From Pseudomonas sp. S09G 359 (GTDB taxonomy: Bacteria > Pseudomonadota > Gammaproteobacteria > Pseudomonadales > Pseudomonadaceae): a stretch of 64,000 nucleotides of DNA. Position 1 is the stretch's first letter, and every line of letters begins with the position of its first letter. Of this stretch, positions 57,178 to 64,000 are shown piece after piece. A model generated the notes under the pieces. It saw nothing but the letters and a program-made list of their open reading frames with translations, had not been told where the DNA came from and did not search any database. The DNA is taken from positions 874,501 to 938,500 of the forward strand of contig NZ_CP025263.1 of NCBI RefSeq assembly GCF_002843605.1, read 5' to 3'. Position numbers and translations under genes: made by a program.

Positions 57178-58476
57178 TTAATGCAATTTAAGACGTGGCT
57201 CGGTGCCCCGCCCAATCTTGCTCCCCAGCATCAGCATCGCCGTGCGGAAGAAGCCATACAGCGCCATTTGGTGCATGCGGTACAGCGACACATAGAACAT
57301 CCGCGCCAACCAACCCTCAAGCATCACGCTGCCGGTGAGGTTGCCCATCAAGTTGCCCACCGCCGAGAAGCGCGACAGCGAAATCAGCGAGCCGTAGTCG
57401 GTGTACTTGTAAGACGGCAGGTCCTTGCCTTCGATGCGCAGTTTCAGCGACTTGGCCAGCAACGAGGCCTGCTGGTGAGCCGCTTGGGCGCGCGGCGGTA
57501 CATTGCGGTCGGTGCCCGGTTGCGGGCAGGCGGCGCAGTCACCAAAGGCAAAGATGTTTTCGTCGCGGGTGGTTTGCAGCGTCGGCAACACCTGCAATTG
57601 GTTGATGCGGTTGGTTTCCAGGCCATCGATGTCCTTGAGGAAACCCGGTGCACGAATACCGGCGGCCCACACCTTGAGGCTGGCGGGAATAACCTGGCCG
57701 CTGCTGGTGATCAGCGCGTCGGCCGTCACTTCGCTGACGGCCGAGTTGGTAAGTACTGTCACGCCGAGCTTCTCCAGGGTTTTATGCACAGGCCCGCCGA
57801 TGCGCTCTGGCAGGGCCGGCAATACCCGTGGGCCCGCTTCGATCAAGGTGATGTGCATGTTTTCCGGCTTGATGCGGTCCAGGCCATACGCCGCCAGCTC
57901 ATGGGCGGCATTGTGCAGCTCGGCGGCCAGCTCGACACCGGTGGCGCCGGCGCCGACGATGGCTACGCTGATCTGTTCAATGGTGTCGGTCTGCCCCGCA
58001 TGGGCGCGCAGGTAGTGGTTGAGCAATTGCTGGTGAAACCGCTCGGCCTGCTTGCGGGTATCAAGGAACAGGCAATGTTGCGCTGCGCCCTCGGTGCCGA
58101 AGTCGTTGGTGGTACTGCCGACGGCGATCACCAGGCTGTCGTAGCCCAGCACGCGCGCGGGCACCAGCTCGCGGCCCTCTTCGTCGAGGGTGGCGGCCAG
58201 CTGGATTTTCTTCTGCTCACGGTCGAGCCCGCTCATTCGCCCCAATTGGAACTCGAAGTGGTTCCATTTAGCCTGGGCGACGTAATTGAGTTCGTCTTCC
58301 GAAGAGTTCAGTGAGCCTGCCGCCACTTCGTGCAGCAGTGGCTTCCAGATATGGGTCAGGTTGGCGTCCACCAGTGTGATGCTGGCGGTGCCGCGCTTGC
58401 CCAGGGTCTTACCCAGGCGGGTAGCCAACTCCAGGCCGCCGGCGCCGCCGCCGACGATAATAATACGATGGGTCAT
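57178..58476 (-). CDS. ndh: Type II NADH dehydrogenase
   Basis: 432 residues from the ATG at 58476, with GAGATA upstream. Two dinucleotide folds: FAD at RIIIVGGGAGGLELATRLG (about 4-22) and NADH at VAIVGAGATGVELAAEL (about 170-186). The quinone-site motif appears as PRAQAAHQQASLLAKSL. The C-terminal amphipathic part (YVSLYRMHQMALYGFFRTAML) anchors it to the inner membrane. It passes electrons from NADH to quinone without pumping protons. Confidence 0.94.
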   Translation of the reverse strand: MTHRIIIVGGGAGGLELATRLGKTLGKRGTASITLVDANLTHIWKPLLHEVAAGSLNSSEDELNYVAQAKWNHFEFQLGRMSGLDREQKKIQLAATLDEEGRELVPARVLGYDSLVIAVGSTTNDFGTEGAAQHCLFLDTRKQAERFHQQLLNHYLRAHAGQTDTIEQISVAIVGAGATGVELAAELHNAAHELAAYGLDRIKPENMHITLIEAGPRVLPALPERIGGPVHKTLEKLGVTVLTNSAVSEVTADALITSSGQVIPASLKVWAAGIRAPGFLKDIDGLETNRINQLQVLPTLQTTRDENIFAFGDCAACPQPGTDRNVPPRAQAAHQQASLLAKSLKLRIEGKDLPSYKYTDYGSLISLSRFSAVGNLMGNLTGSVMLEGWLARMFYVSLYRMHQMALYGFFRTAMLMLGSKIGRGTEPRLKLH

Positions 58477-58536
58477 GGGGATATCTCGCAAGGCTAAAAG
58501 AAATCGGAGCAGTTACCCCCGCGAGCGCCAGGCAGC

Positions 58537-58710
58537 TCATAGCGTCAGGTAACTCAAAAGGCGGCTCAGCAAACCGAGCCCGATCACCACCACCAGCACC
58601 ACACCAAGGAGCAGCCACGGCCGGAACGGCTTGCGCTCAACTCGATTCTGGGAGAGTTGCAGGTACTCTTCGACATGCTGTTGGTCATCGGGGTTCAGGC
58701 GGCTGGTCAT
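58537..58710 (-). CDS. DUF3094-family small membrane protein
   Basis: 57 residues from the ATG at 58710. MTSRLNPDDQQHVEEYLQLS is a soluble head; WLLLGVVLVVVIGLGLLSRLLSYL is one C-terminal membrane segment. It matches the Pseudomonas DUF3094 family. Function unknown. Confidence 0.82.
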   Translation of the reverse strand: MTSRLNPDDQQHVEEYLQLSQNRVERKPFRPWLLLGVVLVVVIGLGLLSRLLSYLTL

Positions 58711-58766
58711 ATAAGGCCTCGTCAGGTAGACGTTGCAAAAGGGCGCCACGTTACAGTCCGGGGGGA

Positions 58767-59396
58767 TCAGAGGCTGATGCCCACGTCGAACACTATGCTG
58801 CGGCCCAGGTTGTTGCGCAAGAAATCCGGCGCATCCGGGTGCGCGAACAACACCCGCGCAAACGTCGGCCCCACCAGCGACAGCGAGCGCCAGCCCTGGC
58901 GCAGGTATTCGGTGGGGGGCGGGAAATGGCTGTTGAGGTCCAGCACTTCGCGCTTGAGGCTGGTAAAGGCGACGATATCCAGCTCGCCCAGGTCCATCCC
59001 GCGCTCTTTGTAGTTGTGCGCTTTCTTGCGCAGGGTCGGTGCCAGGCGCAACAGGAACTCATGGGCGGGAATACGCCGTGGCTTGGCTTCGCGCCGCACC
59101 AGTTGGCTGAGGGAGAACGCGCTGCGCCGGCGCAGCAGTTCGTCGCGCCATTCGTCGTTGAGGCGCCGCCCTTCATCCAGCACGAAAAAAACCTCGAAAC
59201 TGGCGTCGCGAAACAGCACGTCTGGCGGCTCTTGCCCGGCGGCGTGAAACTCTTCGGCACGGTAGGGCACGTTCAAGCCTTGCAGCAGGCGCTGGCAGAC
59301 CCAACGCTCACGCTCCCATTTGCGGGCATTGGACAGGAACGCGTTGGCTTGTTCGGCCGCGACGGTGAGCAGGCGCAGGTAATCTGAGTCATCCAT
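58767..59396 (-). CDS. DUF1780-family protein
   Basis: 209 residues, no signal peptide or membrane segment. Charged, with a regular alpha/beta pattern (FLSNARKWERERWVCQRLL, PPDVLFRDASFEVFFVLD) and the GELDIVAFTSLKRE stretch. The fold has been reported to resemble endonucleases, but I see no certain catalytic motif; PDVLFRDASFEVFFVLDEG has spaced acidic residues that would fit. Conserved in Pseudomonas next to the DUF3094 gene. Confidence 0.8.
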   Translation of the reverse strand: MDDSDYLRLLTVAAEQANAFLSNARKWERERWVCQRLLQGLNVPYRAEEFHAAGQEPPDVLFRDASFEVFFVLDEGRRLNDEWRDELLRRRSAFSLSQLVRREAKPRRIPAHEFLLRLAPTLRKKAHNYKERGMDLGELDIVAFTSLKREVLDLNSHFPPPTEYLRQGWRSLSLVGPTFARVLFAHPDAPDFLRNNLGRSIVFDVGISL

Positions 59397-59526
59397 GCTT
59401 GCAGCTTAGCGTCCAAATGATGACCGCAGGAAGTCCCGCTGCAAAACCTCGGTGTAGACTGGCCACTCGACTCCAGCTCCAGTATCAGAGGTGTGGCGTG
59501 ATATTTTTTGCAGTGGGACGACGTAC

Positions 59527-60216
59527 GTGATCAGTGCCGCCGTGCTGGCGCCAGCCACGCTCAGCGTCGGCTGGTTGCTGTATGCGCCGGTGCTGGTGTG
59601 GGCGGTGCTGCGTTCGCCGTGGGTCGAGTTGTTTGCCGACCGGCGGCGCCAGCATGTGCTGTTTGGCACCGTGTTCGCGCTGTTCATGTTGTGGTTGGTG
59701 CGGCGGGATTTCGATACAGGCGTCTCCTACCACTTTATCGGCATGACCGCCGTGACCCTGCTGCTGGATTGGCCGCTGGCAATCGTTGGCGGGTTCGCCG
59801 CCCAGTTGGGGTTGATGGCGTTGGGGCGCCAGGATTTGGCGGCCCTGGGCATCAACGGCTTGTTGCTGGTGGTGCTGCCGGTGCTGGTTACCGAAGGCTG
59901 CGCGATGCTGGTAGAGCGGGCGCAACCGCGCAATCCGTTTGTGTACATCTTCTGTTCCGGCTTTTTTGCCGCCGCGCTGTCGGCCTTGCTCTGCCTGTTG
60001 CTGGGGTTGGGCTTGCTGTGGTTTGACGGTCGTTTTGCCATGCCCGAATGGCTGGAGGATTTCGTCGGTTACCTGTGGCTGATCATCTTCCCCGAGGCCT
60101 TTATCAACGGCATGGTTATCAGCGCCCTGGTGGTGTTTTGCCCGGAATGGCTTGAGACGTTCAACCGCACCCGCTATCTCTCGGCACCCTGGAAGGATGA
60201 CGATTCGCAGCGTTGA
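59527..60216 (+). CDS. CbiM-like energy-coupling factor membrane protein
   Basis: 229 residues from the GTG at 59527, which gives the usual start ISAAVLAPATLSVGWLLYAP; the frame continues upstream without family-like sequence. Six or so membrane segments, SYHFIGMTAVTLLLDWPLAIVGGF in the middle and EAFINGMVISALVVFCPEW near the end, resemble the permease/substrate-binding component of ECF transporters. No ATPase partner lies beside it, so the substrate, perhaps a metal or cobalamin precursor, is unknown. Confidence 0.75.
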   Translation: MISAAVLAPATLSVGWLLYAPVLVWAVLRSPWVELFADRRRQHVLFGTVFALFMLWLVRRDFDTGVSYHFIGMTAVTLLLDWPLAIVGGFAAQLGLMALGRQDLAALGINGLLLVVLPVLVTEGCAMLVERAQPRNPFVYIFCSGFFAAALSALLCLLLGLGLLWFDGRFAMPEWLEDFVGYLWLIIFPEAFINGMVISALVVFCPEWLETFNRTRYLSAPWKDDDSQR

Positions 60217-60281
60217 TCCAGGTCAAATCCTGCGCGACTCGGCAGGCTCATGCTCTGCAGAATTTTTCAGGAGCACGGATC

Positions 60282-60497
60282 ATGAGTGTGTATGAATGGG
60301 CACGGCAGGAGTTGCGCAGAAGCCAGGACGCGGCACAGGAAATCGGCTTTGACCCCGGATTGACCCTGCGCGCGATGCTCAGCGCCGTGGTGCAGCAGAG
60401 CAAGGGCGTGCGCAGTTTCGAAGACCTGGCCGACGAGCTGCAATACCTTGCAGAAAACCTCGACGACCAGCAGGAATACGCCTTTATGCGGCCTTAA
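60282..60497 (+). CDS. Conserved hypothetical protein
   Basis: 71 residues from the ATG at 60282, with AGGAGC upstream. [20 protein letters not shown] and [20 protein letters not shown] are acidic, helical and soluble. I do not recognise a named domain. Its end overlaps the yacG stop by four bases on the other strand. Real-gene features are the ribosome-binding site, position and codon use. Confidence 0.7.
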   Translation: MSVYEWARQELRRSQDAAQEIGFDPGLTLRAMLSAVVQQSKGVRSFEDLADELQYLAENLDDQQEYAFMRP

Positions 60498-60694
60498 TGG
60501 CGCGGCGGCAGGTCTTCGGAAAACAGCTCGTCTTCAGCATCCGGTGCCACGGGGATCTTGTGTTCCTCAGCGGCCCAGGCACCCAGGTCGATGAGTTTGC
60601 AGCGGTCCGAGCAGAACGGCCGGTTGAGGTTGGTCGCTTTCCATTCCACGGGTGCACCGCAGGTTGGGCAGTCGACGGTCAAGGGTTGGCTCAT
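60494..60694 (-). CDS. yacG: DNA gyrase inhibitor YacG
   Basis: 66 residues. Four-Cys zinc finger: [10 protein letters not shown] near residue 9 and [18 protein letters not shown] near 28. YacG binds GyrB and blocks DNA binding by gyrase. It is the last gene of pilC-pilD-coaE-yacG, overlapping coaE by four bases, as in other Pseudomonas. Confidence 0.94.
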   Translation of the reverse strand: MSQPLTVDCPTCGAPVEWKATNLNRPFCSDRCKLIDLGAWAAEEHKIPVAPDAEDELFSEDLPPRH

Positions 60695-61314
60695 GATCGG
60701 CCTCCACGCAAAGTAAGGTAAAAGTGGTGCAGTCGCTCGACCTCGCTGTGCAGCCAGGCGAGGTCCTGGTCATTGACCAGCACGTCATCGGCATGGTTCA
60801 GGCGGTCTTCGCGGCTGGACTGGGCCTTGAGGATCGCCTGCACCTGTTGCTCACTGATGCCGTCGCGCTGCAGGGTACGCTGAATCTGCAGCGATTGCGG
60901 CACGTCGATCACCAGGATGCGCTGGGTCATGCTGTACTGCCCGGATTCGATCAGCAGCGGTGACACCAGGATCGCGTAAGGCGACCGGGCGCGCGCCAGA
61001 TGGCTGCGGATTTCCTCGCCAATCAGTGGGTGCAGCAAGGCCTCCAGCCAGCGCCGTTCTTCGGGTAATTCAAAGATAAGCTTGCGCAGGGCGGCACGGT
61101 CCAGCTGGCCATCAGGCTGCAGGACGCCCGCGCCAAAATGCTCGGCGATGCGTGCCAGCGCCGGCCGGCCAGGCTCGACCACCCAGCGCGCGGCGTGGTC
61201 GGCGTCCACCAGGTCGATGCCCAGGTCGATAAAGTGCTGGGCCGCCGCGCTCTTGCCGCTGCCGATGCCACCGGTGAGGCCGAGAATCCAGGGTGTTGCA
61301 ACAGAAGTGGTCAT
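60691..61314 (-). CDS. coaE: Dephospho-CoA kinase
   Basis: Last step of CoA synthesis. 207 residues from the ATG at 61314, which overlaps the pilD stop. P-loop [15 protein letters not shown] (about 11-25), [13 protein letters not shown] with the conserved Asp, and the lid region [22 protein letters not shown]. The frame is open far upstream, antisense-like relative to pilD, but not family-like. Confidence 0.95.
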   Translation of the reverse strand: MTTSVATPWILGLTGGIGSGKSAAAQHFIDLGIDLVDADHAARWVVEPGRPALARIAEHFGAGVLQPDGQLDRAALRKLIFELPEERRWLEALLHPLIGEEIRSHLARARSPYAILVSPLLIESGQYSMTQRILVIDVPQSLQIQRTLQRDGISEQQVQAILKAQSSREDRLNHADDVLVNDQDLAWLHSEVERLHHFYLTLRGGRS

Positions 61315-62177
61315 CTGAAACCGACAGACTGCAAATAGAAGTCGGTTATTTGACCACCCCAGAGCAATGCAATCCAGCCGGCAATTGCCAGATACGGACC
61401 AAACGGCATCGGCGTCGAGGCCTGGGCCTTGCGCAGGCGCAGCAGGATCAGCCCGACAAACACCCCCACCAGGGACGACATCAACAGCGTCATCGGCAGG
61501 ATCTGCCAGCCACCCCAGGCACCCAACAGTGCCAGCAACTTGAAGTCGCCGTGGCCCATGCCGTCCTTGCCGGTGACCAGCTTGAACAGCCAGAACACTG
61601 TCCACAGGCTCATATAGCCGATCACTGCGCCCCACAGGGCGTCGGGCAGTGTGGTGAACAGTGTGAAACCGTTGACGATCAGCCCCAGCCACAGCAACGG
61701 CAGCACCAATACATCCGGCAGTAGCTGGTGCTCCATATCGATCAGGCTCATCGCCAGCAACCCCCAGCTTAGTACCATCACCGCTGCCGCTTGCCAACCA
61801 AAGCCGAAATGCCAGGCCACCAGGGCCGTGATCAGTGCGCAGGCCAACTCGGTAAGCGGATAGCGGGCGCTGATCGTGCCCTGGCAATGCGCGCAGCGGC
61901 CCCTGAGGAACAGATAGCTGAGCAGCGGGATATTTTCCCAGGGGCGGATCGGATGATCGCAGTGCGGGCAGCAGGAATTCGGCTGCATCAGGTTGTAGGT
62001 CGGCCCGGCCGGCTCGACAGGCAGCCCGAGCACCTCATGCGCCTGGGCGCGCCACTCCCGTTCGAGCATTTTTGGCAGGCGCCATACCAGCACGTTGAGA
62101 AAGCTACCGACGATCAGCCCCAGCACCAAAGCCATCGCGGTAAAGGCCCATGGGTGTTCACTCAGCAGCAGGCTCAA
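61311..62177 (-). CDS. pilD: Prepilin peptidase / N-methyltransferase PilD
   Basis: Cleaves and N-methylates type IV prepilins and type II pseudopilins. 288 residues. Zinc-binding pairs CPHC (70-73) and CAHC (95-98) lie in the N-terminal methylase part. The two catalytic aspartates are Asp147 in [12 protein letters not shown] and Asp211 in [13 protein letters not shown]. Eight or so membrane segments. It overlaps both pilC and coaE by four bases. Confidence 0.97.
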   Translation of the reverse strand: MSLLLSEHPWAFTAMALVLGLIVGSFLNVLVWRLPKMLEREWRAQAHEVLGLPVEPAGPTYNLMQPNSCCPHCDHPIRPWENIPLLSYLFLRGRCAHCQGTISARYPLTELACALITALVAWHFGFGWQAAAVMVLSWGLLAMSLIDMEHQLLPDVLVLPLLWLGLIVNGFTLFTTLPDALWGAVIGYMSLWTVFWLFKLVTGKDGMGHGDFKLLALLGAWGGWQILPMTLLMSSLVGVFVGLILLRLRKAQASTPMPFGPYLAIAGWIALLWGGQITDFYLQSVGFR

Positions 62178-63382
62178 AATGCATTTCCCAATTGGAATAC
62201 CGGCAAATACATGGCGATGACCAGCGCCCCGACAATGCCCCCCAGCACCACCATGATCAGCGGTTCCATCAGGCTGGTCAGGTTGTCCACCAGGTCGTCC
62301 ACTTCGGTTTCGTAGTGGCAGGCGACTTTTTCCAGCATGTGGTCCAGCGTGCCCGACTCCTCGCCGATGGCTGTCATCTGGATCGCCATACCGGGAAACA
62401 GGCGGCTGTTGGCCATGGATTGATTCAATTGCATGCCGGTAGATACGTCATGTCGCATATGCTCGATTGCCTGTTTGAACGGCCCTGAACCTGCGGCTCC
62501 GGCCACGGAACCCAAGGCTTGCACCAGCGGCACACCGGCCGCAAAGGTAGTGGAAAGCGTGCGCGCATAGCGGGCCACGGCTGATTTGTGCAGCAGTTTG
62601 CCTGCCAGGGGCGTTTTCAACAAACCGGCGTCCAGCCGATGACGAAACCCCGGTGAAGCTCGGTAGGCATGGCGCAGCGCAATGGCGCATGCGCCCAGGC
62701 CCAGCACCAGCATCCACCAGGCGCGCTGCATGAATTCGGAAAGGGCGATGACCTGCAAGGTGAAACCGGGCAGCGTGCCGTCGATCCCGGCGAACAGGTT
62801 CTGGAACTGTGGCACCACGTGCACCAGCAGCACGCCGGTGACCAGGCTGGCAATGACCAGTACCGCGATAGGGTAAGTCATGGCCTTTTTGATTCTGGTT
62901 TTGAGCCGCTCGCTTTTTTCCCGGTGGATTGCCACGCGCTCCAGCAAGGTCTCAAGCGCCCCGGCTTGTTCGCCGGCCGCCACCAGGTTGCAATACAAGT
63001 CGTCGAAGTAGCGCGGTTGTCGACGCAATGCCTCGTTCAGGCTAATGCCGGCGGCGATCTCCTGTTTCAGCCCTTGCACCAGCTCGCGCATGGCGCGGTT
63101 GTCGAAGCCTTCGCTGATGATGTCGAAGGCCTGCAACAGTGCAATCCCGGCGTTCAGCAGCGTGGCCAGTTGACGGGTGAACAGGGTGATGTCCGCGCTT
63201 TTTATCGGCGCGGTGAAGTTCGCCAGCATCGCGGTTTTTTTGTACACCCGCCCTGGGTTGATGCCTTGCTGGCGCAACTGCGCCTTGATCAGGGCGGGGT
63301 TGTGAGCGCTGGTTTGCCCGGACACCTTGCGTCCTTTGCGGTTGGTGCCTTCCCAGGCGTAAATCGTCGAAGCGTTGTTCAT
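62174..63382 (-). CDS. pilC: Type IV pilus inner-membrane platform protein PilC
   Basis: 402 residues from the ATG at 63382. Two GspF domains (FTRQLATLLNAGIALLQAFDI and YARTLSTTFAAGVPLVQALGS) with three membrane helices near 170, 220 and 380. It anchors the pilus assembly ATPases. In most Pseudomonas pilB lies between pilA and pilC; here only about 200 bp separate pilC from the divergent pilA. Confidence 0.96.
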   Translation of the reverse strand: MNNASTIYAWEGTNRKGRKVSGQTSAHNPALIKAQLRQQGINPGRVYKKTAMLANFTAPIKSADITLFTRQLATLLNAGIALLQAFDIISEGFDNRAMRELVQGLKQEIAAGISLNEALRRQPRYFDDLYCNLVAAGEQAGALETLLERVAIHREKSERLKTRIKKAMTYPIAVLVIASLVTGVLLVHVVPQFQNLFAGIDGTLPGFTLQVIALSEFMQRAWWMLVLGLGACAIALRHAYRASPGFRHRLDAGLLKTPLAGKLLHKSAVARYARTLSTTFAAGVPLVQALGSVAGAAGSGPFKQAIEHMRHDVSTGMQLNQSMANSRLFPGMAIQMTAIGEESGTLDHMLEKVACHYETEVDDLVDNLTSLMEPLIMVVLGGIVGALVIAMYLPVFQLGNAF

Positions 63383-63584
63383 GTCGCGGTTCCGCACGCA
63401 GGTCGTTGAAGATTTATAGCTTAGTCAGGTGACGGCTTCGGGCCGGCTGGCGACCCAGGATAAAATGTCAGAATGTGCGTCTTGCAGGCGCTTGACCGCG
63501 CCCGGATGAGTACACTGGCGCCGCTGTACACCACGGGGCGCAGGAAGCGCCTTGTCATGAGTTTTATTCTGGAGAGTGAATGTG

Positions 63585-63998
63585 ATGCGTCAGAAAGGTT
63601 TTACCTTGATCGAGTTATTGATCGTCGTGGCAATCATCGGCATCTTGGCCACCATCGGCTTGCCCATGTACACGACGCACCAGGCCAAGGCCAAGTTCAC
63701 CGCCGGACTGGCTGAAATCACCGCGTTGAAGGCCGGCTACGAAGACACCATCAACCAGGGTGCCGCCCCCACCCTGGCCTTGATTGGCGGCACCAGCCCC
63801 ACCGCCAACTGCAAGATCGACGTGGCAGGCGATGTGGCCACGGGCGCGGGCACCATCAGTTGCGAAATACTCGACGCGCCCGCGCCGGTACTGGGCAAGA
63901 CCATCAGTCTGACGCGCAGCGCCACCGCTGGCTGGAAGTGCACGACAACCGTTGAAGCAAAATATGCTGCCAAGGGCTGCGGCGCGGACGGGGCATAA
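63585..63998 (+). CDS. pilA: Type IV major pilin PilA
   Basis: 137 residues from the ATG at 63585, with GGAG well placed; GTG codons three and one codons earlier are alternatives. Leader MRQKG, then mature FTLIELLIVVAIIGILATIGLPMY with Phe1 and Glu5. The globular part has four Cys (NCKID, SCEIL, WKCTT, KGCGA), the last pair forming the usual C-terminal disulfide loop. Divergent from pilCD, which process and assemble it. Confidence 0.93.
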   Translation: MRQKGFTLIELLIVVAIIGILATIGLPMYTTHQAKAKFTAGLAEITALKAGYEDTINQGAAPTLALIGGTSPTANCKIDVAGDVATGAGTISCEILDAPAPVLGKTISLTRSATAGWKCTTTVEAKYAAKGCGADGA

Positions 63999-64000
63999 CT

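Noticed and set aside
59397..59526. Possible cobalamin riboswitch upstream of the CbiM-like gene
   Set aside because: Short GC-rich segments resemble parts of a B12 box, but the conserved core and the expected long leader are not present.
61311..61887. Upstream extension of coaE to 398 codons
   Set aside because: The added part lies over pilD in another frame and is not CoaE-like; the ATG at 61314 with overlap of the pilD stop gives the normal 207 residues.
63400..63575. Remnant of pilB upstream of pilC
   Set aside because: Reading the gap in the pilC direction gives no PilB-like C-terminal sequence, so I see no decayed copy there.
63420..63575. Sigma-54 promoter for pilA
   Set aside because: Expected from P. 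aeruginosa, but no GG-N10-GC element with acceptable flanks was found in the gap.

Overview
The window is chromosomal DNA from a gammaproteobacterium, very probably a member of the Pseudomonas fluorescens group. The protein sequences, the high-GC codon use and the gene order all fit: pth-ychF, prs-tRNA-ispE-lolB, hemA-prfA-prmC-moeB-murI-pagL, cysD-cysNC, ribF-ileS-lspA-fkpB-ispH and pilCD-coaE-yacG are standard Pseudomonas blocks. Intergenic palindromes with GTGGGAGCGGGCTTGCTCGC, GTGGGAGGGGGCTTGCCCCC or GTGGCGAGCGGGCTTGCCCG cores are the REP/REPIN elements typical of this group.

Layout. 1-419: start of a HrpR/HrpS-type activator, probably the edge of a type III secretion locus. 0.7-7.6 kb (minus): translation and envelope housekeeping (ychF, pth, rplY, prs, tRNA-Gln, ispE, lolB, a TPR lipoprotein). 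7.8-13.2 kb (plus): hemA, prfA, prmC, moeB, murI, pagL. 13.2-13.7 kb: a composite REPIN array next to a ykgJ-like gene. 14.1-22.4 kb (minus): a nine-gene, nearly gapless operon that looks like a light/singlet-oxygen response unit (DUF523/DUF1722 protein, class II LitR/CarH-like MerR regulator, photolyase, NTF2-like protein, SDR, FAD oxidoreductase, DUF1365, CFA-synthase-family methyltransferase, DUF2878). 22.5-25.9 kb: two more genes of the same kind, then a TIGR01777 epimerase and hemH. 26.1-30.3 kb: TonB-dependent receptor, algW and a Nif3-like gene. 30.5-33.4 kb: cysD-cysNC, followed by a second REPIN array that is an inverted relative of the first and carries a fragment of the ykgJ 3' end. 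34.2-38.6 kb: acyltransferase, pta, DUF3565 gene, slyD, rpsT. 38.8-46.3 kb: murJ, ribF, ileS, lspA, fkpB, ispH. 46.3-49.2 kb: minor type IV pilins. 49.2-56.3 kb: thiO, a PP0621-family gene, bamD, rluD, pgeF, clpB. 56.5-57.0 kb: tRNA Asn-Pro-Lys-Pro. 57.2-64 kb: ndh, small conserved genes, yacG, coaE, pilD, pilC and divergent pilA.

The most interesting part is the 14.1-23.8 kb light-response region. Two perfect TGTACA-N12-TGTACA motifs sit in front of the long operon, one of them overlapping a good sigma-70 -35 element, and a near-perfect third lies upstream of the adjacent flavoprotein/Trp-rich pair. The CFA-family enzyme in the operon appears to lack two of the bicarbonate-site residues of true cyclopropane synthases, so it may make another modified lipid. 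Haem genes (hemA, hemH) flank the region. Other points are the inverted REPIN/ykgJ duplication, a type IV pilus gene set without pilB or pilY1 at their usual places, and a second tRNA-Pro placed directly behind a terminator.
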